A DNA stretch of 64,000 bases from Chloroflexi bacterium HGW-Chloroflexi-4. Lineage in GTDB: Bacteria; Chloroflexota; Anaerolineae; Anaerolineales; Anaerolineaceae. The notes under the pieces are model-generated. The model made no database searches, was not told the DNA's origin, and worked only from the letters and a program-made list of their open reading frames with translations. A program made the translations under genes and the position numbers. The stretch's first letter is position 1, and the number at the start of each line of letters is the position of its first letter. This document shows positions 36,075 to 44,426 of this stretch, in pieces. The stretch is from contig PHBW01000011.1 in the NCBI GenBank assembly GCA_002840715.1, forward strand, positions 35,075 to 99,074. Reading direction: 5' to 3'.

Positions 36075-36099
36075 TAACTCTCGGTTCTATATTCACAGG

Positions 36100-37020
36100 T
36101 TATTCTTCTCGCTTGATGGTAAAAGTGTCAAAATCTCGCACGACCACCGCCCCGGAGAAGACACTTTGGGCTTCAGCCAAAACGTCTTTGTCGCGGTAAC
36201 GGCGGCTGAGATGTGTGATCATCATTTTCCCGGCTTTTATCTTATTGGCAAAAGCGGCTGCCTGCTGGGCGGTGAGATGCGAAAATTGTTTGGCCATATC
36301 GGCCTCTTCCTCAAGGTAGGTGGATTCAATCACCAAACCATCCACATCTTGTAATAATTCAACAAGGCTTTCAGTTTCGCCCAGGTCGCCAAGTGCAGCC
36401 AGCCGAGTACCCCGTCGCAGTTCGCCCATCACCATTTCAGGGGTGATGATGCGTCCGTCTTCAAGAGTGACCGATTGGCCTGATACTAACTTGCCGTTTA
36501 GCGGTCCACTGGGCACACCTAATTCAGCCGCTTTCTCAGGTAGAAAAGGTCGGCGTGATTTTTCTTCAAACAAATATCCAAGGCAGTCCGGTCCGCGGTG
36601 CTGAACAGGAAAAGCACTGACCGTAAAGTCGTCACCTTCAAAGAAAACACCCTTTTTGATTGGGATAAGCGAAATGGGCATGGGGGCGCTGTTTCCGCGC
36701 AAAACCACGCGGTAAAGCAGATCATGAATACGTTCAAGCGCGCCGGCGCCGCCGTAAATCTCTAGGTTTTCGATGGATTCCCAGCGCATGAAAGTGGAAA
36801 GCAGCCCGGCCAGGCCAAGAATGTGGTCCAAATGTCCGTGGGTGATGAGGATGCGGTTGAGTCGTTTGAAGCCAATCCCTGATTGAAGGATCTGACGCTG
36901 CGTGCCCTCGCCGCAATCCACCAAAAAGCGGAATTCGTCATGTTGAACCAGATAAGATGGCAGGCTGCGTTTTGGAGAAGGAGCTGAAGCGGAAGTACCG
37001 AGGAATGTGATCTCAAACAA
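36100..37020 (-). CDS. rnz: Ribonuclease Z
   Basis: The product has 306 residues of the metallo-beta-lactamase fold. The metal-binding HGHLDH motif lies at about residues 60-65; FPVQHRG, the Asp in LGDLGET and the final ITHLSRRY supply the other ligands. GTSASAPSPKRSLPSYL at the N-terminus is typical. RNase Z removes 3' trailers from tRNA precursors lacking encoded CCA. It is monocistronic and ends at a U-rich hairpin. Confidence 0.93.
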   Translation of the reverse strand: MFEITFLGTSASAPSPKRSLPSYLVQHDEFRFLVDCGEGTQRQILQSGIGFKRLNRILITHGHLDHILGLAGLLSTFMRWESIENLEIYGGAGALERIHDLLYRVVLRGNSAPMPISLIPIKKGVFFEGDDFTVSAFPVQHRGPDCLGYLFEEKSRRPFLPEKAAELGVPSGPLNGKLVSGQSVTLEDGRIITPEMVMGELRRGTRLAALGDLGETESLVELLQDVDGLVIESTYLEEEADMAKQFSHLTAQQAAAFANKIKAGKMMITHLSRRYRDKDVLAEAQSVFSGAVVVRDFDTFTIKREE

Positions 37021-37163
37021 GGGGCAAAGTCCTTTCAGAATGTCCTTTCTATTTTACCCTAACTTGTTTGGAATCGAAATTTTGAAGTTGTGGCATGAAC
37101 CTTGCAATCTAGACACTGTGCAGAAAAAAGCATGAAATTCGACATTTTTTCAGGAGCGATGCT

Positions 37164-37649
37164 ATGAACCTGCTTTCCATTAAGATCGAGAAGCCAGATG
37201 ATATTAACTTCATCCTGGGTCAATCACACTTCATCAAAACTGTGGAAGACATCCATGAAGCGCTGGTGACCACCGTGCCTGGCATTAAATTCGGCCTGGC
37301 TTTTTGTGAAGCATCAGGCCCTTGTTTGATTCGAAGTTCAGGCACAGACGAAGCCATGATCGATCTGGCCCGCAAAAATGCTTTTGCTATTGCAGCCGGG
37401 CACAGTTTCATTCTCTTTTTGGGAGAAGGTTTCTACCCCATCAATGTTTTGAATACCCTCAAACATATCCCTGAGGTATGCGAAATCTACTGCGCTACCG
37501 CCAACCCGGTGGATGTGGTGATTGCCGACAATGGCAAAGGCCGCGCTGTTTTAGGCGTTTTTGACGGTGAAAAACCCAAGGGCTATGAAACCGAAGAAGA
37601 TGTGGTGTGGCGCAAAGATTTCTTACGCAAGATTGGTTACAAGGCCTGA
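37164..37649 (+). CDS. Adenosine-specific kinase family protein (PF04008-like)
   Basis: The 161-residue product matches the small DUF355/adenosine-specific kinase family along its length: KPDDINFILGQSHFIKTVED, KFGLAFCEASGPCLIR, AGHSFILFLGEGFYPINVLN, VCEIYCATANPVDVV and GRAVLGVFDGEKPKG. The family is frequent in archaea and thermophiles; a nucleoside/AMP-binding role is proposed but the physiological reaction is unclear. AGGAGCG precedes the ATG. The lipoprotein gene follows after 22 bases. Confidence 0.85.
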   Translation: MNLLSIKIEKPDDINFILGQSHFIKTVEDIHEALVTTVPGIKFGLAFCEASGPCLIRSSGTDEAMIDLARKNAFAIAAGHSFILFLGEGFYPINVLNTLKHIPEVCEIYCATANPVDVVIADNGKGRAVLGVFDGEKPKGYETEEDVVWRKDFLRKIGYKA

Positions 37650-37671
37650 GCGCCTTGATGGAGGAGTACTC

Positions 37672-38652
37672 ATGAAATTAAAAATCATCCCGATTGTTGT
37701 CATCCTGTCTTTATTAATGACAAGCTGCAGCCTGTTCTCAAATCTGAAGGCCGAGCAGCCGTTGACCGATGCCGAAATGGCAACTCGTGTGGCGCAATTG
37801 CTTTCAACCATGACCACACCCACCTCTGAAATTGACTTTCCACCGACGCCCTCAATGGGGCTGCCAACCACCGCACCAACAGTGACCCCAAATATGGTCG
37901 TACTGGCAACCTCATCACCGGTGGTTGAAGTGGGAGGTGAACTTCCGACCTCCACTGCTATGATCGTGCTGCCCACGCTTGAAGCAACACCCACTTTGCA
38001 AGAATCACTTCAAGCCCAACCAACAGCCACACTTAACGTTCCTGCCACTGACCCGATCCTTTCACTCGGCACCCCCACCGGCTCCGATGTCATGGATGCA
38101 GGCAGTAAGTGGTCCTGGCCAACCGGTGCGGATGATTATATTGACGTCCAGTTTAAAGACGGGTTCATGCTGATGACCAATTTGAGCGATGTCGCCGCCG
38201 GATGGCGTCTGCCTTTGCTCGGCCAGCAAGTGGATACTTATATTGAATTGACCGCCAATTCTGGCACTTGCTCAGGCAAGGATTCTTACGGCATCATCTT
38301 TAGGGTGCCGGTCTTGAAATCCCCCGACCAGGGTTATCTCTTCCAGGTTACATGCGATGGCTACTACCGTCTGTGGAAATGGGACGGTAAAGTTGGAGAC
38401 AAGGGACTGGCCGTCAGCCTGCTCAACTGGAAACAAAGCGACAAGATCAACCAGGGCGCGAATCAAACCAACCGCCTGGGGGTGAAGGTTGTGGAGAAGA
38501 AGATCACCATCTACATCAACGGTGTGGAGTTGGGTTCTGTCTCAGACGCATCCTATTCAGCCGGTTTCTTTGGTGCGTTCGTTCGTTCGGGCGGAGATTC
38601 AAACTACACCGCCAAGCTTGACGAGATGAAATATTGGGAAAATCCCAAATAA
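37672..38652 (+). CDS. Lipoprotein with Thr/Pro-rich linker and C-terminal lectin-like domain
   Basis: The ATG at 37672 follows GGAGGAG; the longer frame runs inside the previous gene. The 326-residue product has a lipoprotein signal with lipobox LMTSC (Cys near residue 19), a low-complexity Thr/Pro/Ser linker (~50-155), and a C-terminal beta-sandwich-like domain (~170-326) with SYGIIFRVP, YLFQVTCDGYYRLWKW and ITIYINGVELGSVSD. Such ends resemble laminin-G/concanavalin-type sugar- or polymer-binding domains. It is probably displayed outside the membrane. No specific function can be given. Confidence 0.75.
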   Translation: MKLKIIPIVVILSLLMTSCSLFSNLKAEQPLTDAEMATRVAQLLSTMTTPTSEIDFPPTPSMGLPTTAPTVTPNMVVLATSSPVVEVGGELPTSTAMIVLPTLEATPTLQESLQAQPTATLNVPATDPILSLGTPTGSDVMDAGSKWSWPTGADDYIDVQFKDGFMLMTNLSDVAAGWRLPLLGQQVDTYIELTANSGTCSGKDSYGIIFRVPVLKSPDQGYLFQVTCDGYYRLWKWDGKVGDKGLAVSLLNWKQSDKINQGANQTNRLGVKVVEKKITIYINGVELGSVSDASYSAGFFGAFVRSGGDSNYTAKLDEMKYWENPK

Positions 38653-38675
38653 AGTTACTATCATTTACGGATAAC

Positions 38676-38701
38676 AAAAGGCCTCAGCAATGGGGCTTTT
38701 T
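38676..38701 (+). terminator. Weak terminator-like hairpin
   Basis: AAAAGGCC can pair imperfectly with GGGGCTTTTT (one internal mismatch), ending in T residues, 24 bases after the lipoprotein stop. Confidence 0.4.
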
Positions 38702-38742
38702 GTTTGATAATAGGCTAAAATGGTGAAAAGCGGAGGTTGTCT

Positions 38743-39162
38743 ATGAAGAGTTTGCGCAAAGAACTTTGGTTTCTTATCCCCGCCAGGCGCGGATTTGTCA
38801 ACATCACCGACCAGGTGAACGAATGTGTACGCGAAAGCGGCATCCGCGAAGGGTTGGTGCTGGTCAACTCCATGCACATTACAGCCAGCGTGTTCATCAA
38901 TGATGATGAAGGAGGGCTGCATCATGATTATGAAGAATGGCTCGAAAAACTGGCACCACACGAACCCGTTTCTGGATACTGGCACAACCGCACGGGTGAA
39001 GACAACGCCGATGCCCACATGAAGCGCCAGATCATGGGTCGCGAAGTGGTAGTGGCCATCACCAACGGCCGGCTGGATTTCGGTCCTTGGGAGCAAATCT
39101 TTTACGGCGAATTTGATGGCGGCAGAAAGAAACGCGTTCTGGTAAAAGTAATTGGTGAGTAA
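38743..39162 (+). CDS. YjbQ-family (UPF0047) protein
   Basis: I take the ATG at 38743, 6 bases after CGGAGGT. The 139-residue product has the family pattern [80 protein letters not shown], read in pieces across the protein. YjbQ proteins form trimers and can show weak thiamin-phosphate-synthase activity; the true role is unknown. It is 83 bases upstream of the pseudokinase operon and may not belong to it. Confidence 0.88.
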   Translation: MKSLRKELWFLIPARRGFVNITDQVNECVRESGIREGLVLVNSMHITASVFINDDEGGLHHDYEEWLEKLAPHEPVSGYWHNRTGEDNADAHMKRQIMGREVVVAITNGRLDFGPWEQIFYGEFDGGRKKRVLVKVIGE

Positions 39163-39245
39163 CCTATAAATTCTACAAATGTTTGTTTTCATACCAGGTT
39201 TCTAGTATCATTAATAATTATTGGTCTTAGAGTAAAAGGAACCTC

Positions 39246-40274
39246 ATGCCGGAACATGCCTTAATCTGTCCTCAATGTAAAGCACCCCTCACCGCTCATC
39301 GGTTTGCAAAATCTACCGTATGCAGCTTTTGCGGCACAACCGTTTTCCTTGAAGACACATATATAACTTCCGGGCAGTTTCATGAAGCGTTTCGGTTTTG
39401 GAATGCTCCAGAGACTTATGCTCTTACCTCATGGATGACACTTGGCAACCGTAATTGGTTGATTGAAAAACAAATCGCTAGCGGCGAAAGCGCAGCGGTT
39501 TACACCGGCAGACTTGCCCGCTGGCCGACCGAGTTGGTAATCATCAAAATTCTCCAAAAAACTGAAAACGAACGCTATCTGGATAACGAATGGGAAACCC
39601 TGAATCAGCTTCTGCGCAGTCACGCCAAAGGGGCGGAAGTCTTCTCCAGAATGATTCCGCAGCCGGTGGTTTATGGCAAGATCGCGGGCGGCGAGTTCTC
39701 AGGCTCAAAAGCCTTGATTTTACGCTGGGAAAGCGGCTTTTATCACTCTTTTGATGATGTCTGCCGCCTTTACCCTGAGGGCATCCCTGCCAGAGCCTCC
39801 ATCTGGGTGTGGCGCAGAATCCTTGAAATGCTTGGCTTTTTACACGACTCGGGTTATGTGCACGGCGCGGTCGTGCCAGCCCATCTTTTGGCGCAGCAAA
39901 ACGAACACGGTGTGCGCCTGATTGGCTACGGACGCTCCGGCCGAATTAACGACCCGGTTTACGAAGATCAGTCATTGCTTCTTCCTTACTTCCCGACGCC
40001 AATCAAAGACTGGAAAGTGCTCTCTCCGCAGCTCGATATGGTGATGAGCGCCAAATGCGTCATCAAGATGCTTGGCGGCGACCCTGCGACCAATACCCTT
40101 CCCACCACCGTGCCAATCAAACTGGCAGAAGTGATCAAGAAATACGCTCAGCTTGATGATAAATATCCATCCAATTTCAATGCCTGGACGATCCATCAAG
40201 AATTAGGCCGCATCGCTGACGCGGTGTACGGCGCACCGGTATTTATACCAATCGATATGCCACGCAAACCCTGA
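39246..40274 (+). CDS. Zinc-ribbon protein kinase-like protein, predicted pseudokinase
   Basis: The 342-residue product starts with a zinc ribbon (CPQC at 8-11 and CSFC at 26-29), then a protein-kinase-like domain (~70-320). The glycine-rich region IASGESAAVYTG, the VIIK Lys (101) and an alpha-C Glu (115 or 117) are present. The catalytic loop reads HGAVVPAHLL (206-215), lacking the catalytic Asp, Lys and Asn, and the DFG position reads GYG (227-229). Phosphotransfer by the usual mechanism is therefore unlikely; nucleotide or partner binding is possible. A vWA gene follows after 36 bases, making a kinase-like/vWA pair at the head of the 39246-46209 cluster. Confidence 0.78.
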   Translation: MPEHALICPQCKAPLTAHRFAKSTVCSFCGTTVFLEDTYITSGQFHEAFRFWNAPETYALTSWMTLGNRNWLIEKQIASGESAAVYTGRLARWPTELVIIKILQKTENERYLDNEWETLNQLLRSHAKGAEVFSRMIPQPVVYGKIAGGEFSGSKALILRWESGFYHSFDDVCRLYPEGIPARASIWVWRRILEMLGFLHDSGYVHGAVVPAHLLAQQNEHGVRLIGYGRSGRINDPVYEDQSLLLPYFPTPIKDWKVLSPQLDMVMSAKCVIKMLGGDPATNTLPTTVPIKLAEVIKKYAQLDDKYPSNFNAWTIHQELGRIADAVYGAPVFIPIDMPRKP

Positions 40275-40310
40275 AACACATTACTGATAATTAGAAAATA
40301 AGGAGAGACA

Positions 40311-41216
40311 ATGGGATACGGCAATTACAGTCAAGCAGCACATGATGCCCTACTGAAAGGCAGAACCAACATCCCTGCCCAACAAGTTTTCAAGCAGTCT
40401 CAATGCCACCCACTCATGAACCCGCACGGCGTGAAACTCAGAGAAAGCCGGGACGGCACAGACCACCCTCAGTCGCTTAGCATTGTTTTCGCGCTGGATG
40501 TTACCGGATCAATGGGCGATATTCCTCGTTTGTTGGCCACAAAGCAGCTGCCGGTATTTATGAAGGTATTAATGGGCTGTGAAATTCCTGACCCCCAATT
40601 GATGTTCATGGCCGTCGGAGACGCGTACAGCGATAGTTCCCCCTTGCAAGTGGGGCAGTTTGAATCCACAGCCGAGTTGATGGATCAGTGGTTGACCTGG
40701 TCTTACCTTGAAGGTGGTGGCGGCGGCACAGGCGAAGAATCTTACGAGTTGGGCATGTACTTTTTGGCAGCCCACACCGAATTGGATTGCATGGTTAAAC
40801 GCAAAAAACGCGGTTACCTCTTTATGACCGGAGATGAATATCCATATGCGATGCTGCCGAAAAATGTGATTGAAACTGTGATCGGAGACCGCCTGGATGA
40901 AGACCTCAAAATCGAAGAAATCGTGGCTGAATTGCAGAAAACTTACAATCCCTTTTTCATCATCCCTGACTACGCTAGAGCCAACCGCTGCGAACGCCGC
41001 TGGCGTGACCTCCTGGGCGACAATGTGCTGGTGATGGATGCCCCCGAAGATGTCTGCTATGTGGCAGCCGGTGTAATGCTGTTGAGTGAAGGCCGTGCCA
41101 CCAACATGGATCAAGTGATTGAGTTTCTTGTGGATGCCGGTCTGACCAATGACAGAACACCAAAAGTGGTGGCCACTTTAAAGCCGTATGCTGAAGTTGT
41201 GCTCAACCTGAGATAA
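40311..41216 (+). CDS. von Willebrand factor A domain protein with intact MIDAS
   Basis: The 301-residue product has the metal-ion-dependent adhesion site motif DVTGSM at residues 63-68 (DxTxS), a candidate MIDAS Thr in GGGGGTGEES (~140) and the Asp in FMTGDEYPY (~178). The domain spans nearly the whole protein, and no signal or membrane helix is present, so it is cytoplasmic. Intracellular vWA proteins usually act as metal-dependent protein-binding modules beside kinases, AAA+ ATPases or chelatases. GGAGAG precedes the ATG. The PurA-like gene begins 8 bases past its stop. The partner is inferred to be the upstream pseudokinase. Confidence 0.82.
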   Translation: MGYGNYSQAAHDALLKGRTNIPAQQVFKQSQCHPLMNPHGVKLRESRDGTDHPQSLSIVFALDVTGSMGDIPRLLATKQLPVFMKVLMGCEIPDPQLMFMAVGDAYSDSSPLQVGQFESTAELMDQWLTWSYLEGGGGGTGEESYELGMYFLAAHTELDCMVKRKKRGYLFMTGDEYPYAMLPKNVIETVIGDRLDEDLKIEEIVAELQKTYNPFFIIPDYARANRCERRWRDLLGDNVLVMDAPEDVCYVAAGVMLLSEGRATNMDQVIEFLVDAGLTNDRTPKVVATLKPYAEVVLNLR

Positions 41217-41224
41217 TTCGCTCA

Positions 41225-42544
41225 TTGCGTGCCTATATTGTTATTGACCTTGGATTTGGCGACGCTGGCAAAGGGCTGATCACGGACTTCCTCGTCCGTC
41301 AGACCCAGGCCGGCGTTGTGGTACGTTATAACGGCGGCGCCCAGGCCGGTCACAACGTGGTGACACCTGAGGGTGTGCATCACACATTTTCGCAATTCGG
41401 CTCTGGCAGTTTTGTGCCGGGCGTCAAAACCTACCTTTCAAAACATATGGTGATTCATCCAGGTGCTCTTCTGGTTGAAGGGGATGTGCTCACTCAAAAA
41501 GGGGTAAACGATATTTTTTCACGCATAAAAATTGACCCGCAAGCCCTTCTTATTACCCCCTACCATCAAGCTGCCAACCGTATCAAGGAACTCGCCCGAG
41601 AATCAAGGCGCCATGGCTCTTGCGGTGTTGGCGTGGGTGAAACGGTTGTGGATAGTTTGAAAGGTCATGAAGACTGCATTCGTGCAGGTGATCTGCTAAC
41701 CCCTAATTTGTTGCTGCAGAAGATGGACTCGATCAGGGTCAGAAAACATAAGGAACTTTTAGATGCTTTGGGCCATGACCTATCTTCACTGCCTACCATT
41801 TCAGAATGGCAGGTGTTTCAACAGAATGACCTGGCCTTGCGCTGGATGAATTCCATCCACAGAATTATTGAAAATGATCTGGTAGATCTAACAGACAGTC
41901 TGTCAAAATGGTCAAAAGACACGGAATCAATAGTTTTTGAAGGCGCCCAGGGGGTGTTATTGGATGCACGGGCCGGCTTTTTTCCATATAACAGTTGGAC
42001 GGACACCAAACCTGATAAAGCAATTGAACTGGTGCACGGCTGTCCCCCGGTCAGTGAGATCATTAAAGTCGGCGTTTCACGCTGCTACGCCGTTAGACAC
42101 GGACCGGGCCCGCTGCCAACCGAGACGCACGAGCTGGATGGCGTTGTTAGCGATCACAACCAATACAATGACTGGCAGGGCGGAGTTCGCTACGGCTGGT
42201 CTGATCAGGTGCTTTTCAAGTATGCGTTAAACGCGGTCAATGGGGTTGATCTGCTTGCTCTCACCCACCTGGATGTTTTAAATCAATTACTGGAATGGAA
42301 AGTGTGCAAGCAATATCCGATAAATTTGGAGACCGGTCTGGAATCTTATCAGTCACTTCCACTGGATCAAAAAGAAGCTTTTACACATCAATTAATGACA
42401 GTTGACCCTTTTTTGGAATCGCATGAATCAAATGACACCAGGATCATTGAGGTTGTCGCCCAAACAGCCAAGATCCCTGTTTCACTTGCTGCTCACGGAC
42501 CAAAAACTCAAGATGTTACAATAATAGAATCAAACGCTTTGTAA
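41225..42544 (+). CDS. Divergent adenylosuccinate synthetase homologue (PurA-like), probable neofunctionalised ligase
   Basis: The product has 439 residues. The only suitable start is a TTG at 41225, 8 bases after the vWA stop and without a good Shine-Dalgarno, pointing to translational coupling. Retained PurA motifs are GDAGKG (12-17, with catalytic Asp13), AGH (His43, matching E. coli His41), FEGAQG (238-243) and THLD (347-350). Altered regions are GDEGKGK to GDAGKGL, the IMP-phosphate loop (SCGVGVGE at 132-139 in place of TTGRGIGP) and the Arg-rich aspartate-binding loop (DWQGGVRYGW for TTGRRRRTGW). The GTP-dependent phosphoryl-activation chemistry may be kept while both the nucleotide and amine partners have changed. 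Housekeeping PurA is unlikely. Confidence 0.8.
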   Translation: MRAYIVIDLGFGDAGKGLITDFLVRQTQAGVVVRYNGGAQAGHNVVTPEGVHHTFSQFGSGSFVPGVKTYLSKHMVIHPGALLVEGDVLTQKGVNDIFSRIKIDPQALLITPYHQAANRIKELARESRRHGSCGVGVGETVVDSLKGHEDCIRAGDLLTPNLLLQKMDSIRVRKHKELLDALGHDLSSLPTISEWQVFQQNDLALRWMNSIHRIIENDLVDLTDSLSKWSKDTESIVFEGAQGVLLDARAGFFPYNSWTDTKPDKAIELVHGCPPVSEIIKVGVSRCYAVRHGPGPLPTETHELDGVVSDHNQYNDWQGGVRYGWSDQVLFKYALNAVNGVDLLALTHLDVLNQLLEWKVCKQYPINLETGLESYQSLPLDQKEAFTHQLMTVDPFLESHESNDTRIIEVVAQTAKIPVSLAAHGPKTQDVTIIESNAL

Positions 42545-42586
42545 TAAACTAACGGGGGGAGCAAAGCAATCCTTGAGGAGTTATAA

Positions 42587-43558
42587 ATGTATATCGTTTT
42601 AATTAAGTCGTATTCCGACAAACCCTGGCGCAGCCCTGAAACCTATCAACAAATCGAAACAAGTCTGGCACAAAAATGGCAAGTCCAATCCATCGAAACA
42701 CAAGAACCCACCGAATTAGCACAGTTTATACAAAGCCTCAGAAATCATGGAAATGAAAAAATCTTCGTTTTCAATATTGCAGAATATCTGGATGAATCCA
42801 GAAAGCAGGGTTTTATCCCTGGTCTGTTGGATGAATGGAAGATTCCGCATCTCGGTTCAACCGCTGAGACCGTTTTAACAGCGATGAATAAAGCGAAGAC
42901 AAAAACCCTTTTAAAAAGTATGGGGATTCCAACTCCTCAATTTTTTATTGCCGAAACAGTTGGATGTGATTGTCATGCTCAAGCCGAAAAGATAGGCTAT
43001 CCACTCTTTGTAAAGCCGCTTAATGAAGGTGGTCATATCGGCATCGGCGACCATTCCATCGTTCATAATAGCGACCAAATGCATACGGAAATTAACAATA
43101 TTCTTCAGACCTATAAGGAACCTGCTCTGGTTGAAGAATATATTGATGATGCCGGGATGAGAGAATTTAGCGTCGGCATTCTTTATGGAGAACCAAACCT
43201 GTTCACGCCTGTAGAAATTGATTTTGATGCCATGCCGACCAAAACCAGAATTTTAAGTTTTGAAAGCGCAGAAGATGACATAGAACGAATTAAGCTCATC
43301 GATGATTTGGCAGTCAAAGAATCGCTGATCAAGTTGACCCAAGACACTTTTAACGCTGTTGGCGCAAAAGATTACAGCCGGGTGGATATCCGCATGAACA
43401 CCAAAGGGTATTACGTATTGGAAATCAACGTCATGCCTGGGCTCGGTCCATACAGTTTTTTGCCCGATGCGGCTGAATCCATTCATGGAATGAGTTATGA
43501 GCCATTAATTCAACGATTGGCAGCATGTGCCATGCGGCGACACCACCTGATCGAATAG
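42587..43558 (+). CDS. ATP-grasp ligase, D-Ala-D-Ala-ligase-like
   Basis: The product has 323 residues. The N-terminal domain is followed by LGSTAETVLTAMNKAKTKTLL (read as the Ddl substrate/ATP entry motif), YPLFVKPLNEGG with the ATP-binding Lys, VEEYIDDAGMREFSVGIL, RVDIRM and EINVMPGLG with metal ligands Asp/Glu/Asn. These are the ATP-grasp landmarks of D-Ala-D-Ala ligase. Cell-wall Ddl would not be expected in this setting, so it more likely joins an amino acid or small carboxylate to an amine in the cluster product. GAGGAG precedes the ATG; gap to the PurA-like stop is 42 bases. Confidence 0.85.
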   Translation: MYIVLIKSYSDKPWRSPETYQQIETSLAQKWQVQSIETQEPTELAQFIQSLRNHGNEKIFVFNIAEYLDESRKQGFIPGLLDEWKIPHLGSTAETVLTAMNKAKTKTLLKSMGIPTPQFFIAETVGCDCHAQAEKIGYPLFVKPLNEGGHIGIGDHSIVHNSDQMHTEINNILQTYKEPALVEEYIDDAGMREFSVGILYGEPNLFTPVEIDFDAMPTKTRILSFESAEDDIERIKLIDDLAVKESLIKLTQDTFNAVGAKDYSRVDIRMNTKGYYVLEINVMPGLGPYSFLPDAAESIHGMSYEPLIQRLAACAMRRHHLIE

Positions 43559-43581
43559 CTAATTAATGATGGAGTATTTCA

Positions 43582-44379
43582 ATGAGAGATGACAGATACA
43601 ATGTCAAATTTGAACAGTGTTCCTCGCTTGAAGACATAGCCGATCTGAGAAACCAATACCTAGACCGACTGATTGAACCGCAGGAATTATTTCTGGAACT
43701 GATTATTGTCAAAGCCAGTATTTATTTGATCTACAATAATGAAGAACAGATTGGCTATTTTTTGACAAATAATGAATCAGTCTTAATTGAATACTTCATC
43801 ATACAGAAATATGTTTTTCTCGCAGAGTCCATATTTACAAGCATCATTAAAGATTTGCCGATAAACAAAGTCCTTTGTAAATCCTTCGACCATTTGCTAC
43901 TTTCGAGTTGCGTGGGGCTCCAAAAGAAAACCCGAGTCGTTGGAATTTTGTTTAGAGAATATCATCCAAACAACAACAAAGACCACCATCCGGAGATAAC
44001 AGTCAGGCAGGCAGTCATTGATGACGAAAAACACGTTATTGAAGTCAATGAAGAAGTCTTTGATCACGATTATGAAGTGTTGGAGTATATTAATAAGAAA
44101 CAGCTTTTGATCTTTGAAAAAGAGGGCACCCCCATCGGTTTCGGTATATTTTCAAGGGTGATTGAAGGCAGACCGGATTTCGATATTGGCATGCTGGTCG
44201 AAAAAGAATATCGCGGTCAGGGTATCGGGCAATTCATTATCAGCACCCTGGCTGACCATTGCATCAAAAATGGATGGCGGCCAGTCGCAGGCTGTGCCGT
44301 GGAAAATACCGCATCCCGACGGACTTTGGAAAAGGCCGGATTTACCGCCGGTTATCGTATGCTGGAATTCTCATTTTAA
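43582..44379 (+). CDS. GNAT-family N-acetyltransferase, two tandem GNAT-like halves
   Basis: The product has 265 residues. The C-terminal half (~135-265) is a clear GNAT domain: ITVRQAVIDDEKHVIEV, FGIFSRV, LVEKEYRGQGIGQFI as the acetyl-CoA pyrophosphate loop, and ENTASRRTLEKAGF. The N-terminal half (~1-130) has GNAT-like secondary structure but no CoA loop, so may be a degenerate copy that shapes the substrate site. It would acylate an amine in the cluster product or a protein. It begins 23 bases after the ATP-grasp stop. Confidence 0.82.
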   Translation: MRDDRYNVKFEQCSSLEDIADLRNQYLDRLIEPQELFLELIIVKASIYLIYNNEEQIGYFLTNNESVLIEYFIIQKYVFLAESIFTSIIKDLPINKVLCKSFDHLLLSSCVGLQKKTRVVGILFREYHPNNNKDHHPEITVRQAVIDDEKHVIEVNEEVFDHDYEVLEYINKKQLLIFEKEGTPIGFGIFSRVIEGRPDFDIGMLVEKEYRGQGIGQFIISTLADHCIKNGWRPVAGCAVENTASRRTLEKAGFTAGYRMLEFSF

Positions 44380-44426
44380 TTGTCTAATATTTCTGAGTGT
44401 AACAATGTTTTTAAAAGAGGTGCCAA

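Noticed and set aside
39246..41216. A TerY-P type stress triad (kinase, phosphatase, vWA)
   Set aside because: No PP2C phosphatase gene is present and the kinase-like protein lacks catalytic residues, so only a loose resemblance remains.
41225..42544. Calling this gene housekeeping purA or phage-type purZ
   Set aside because: The IMP and aspartate loops are changed, which argues against PurA; the catalytic Asp is present, which, as I recall PurZ, argues against PurZ.
42587..43558. Cell-wall D-Ala-D-Ala ligase (ddl)
   Set aside because: ATP-grasp motifs fit, but no peptidoglycan genes are near and the neighbours point to a special pathway, so I did not assign the ddl symbol.
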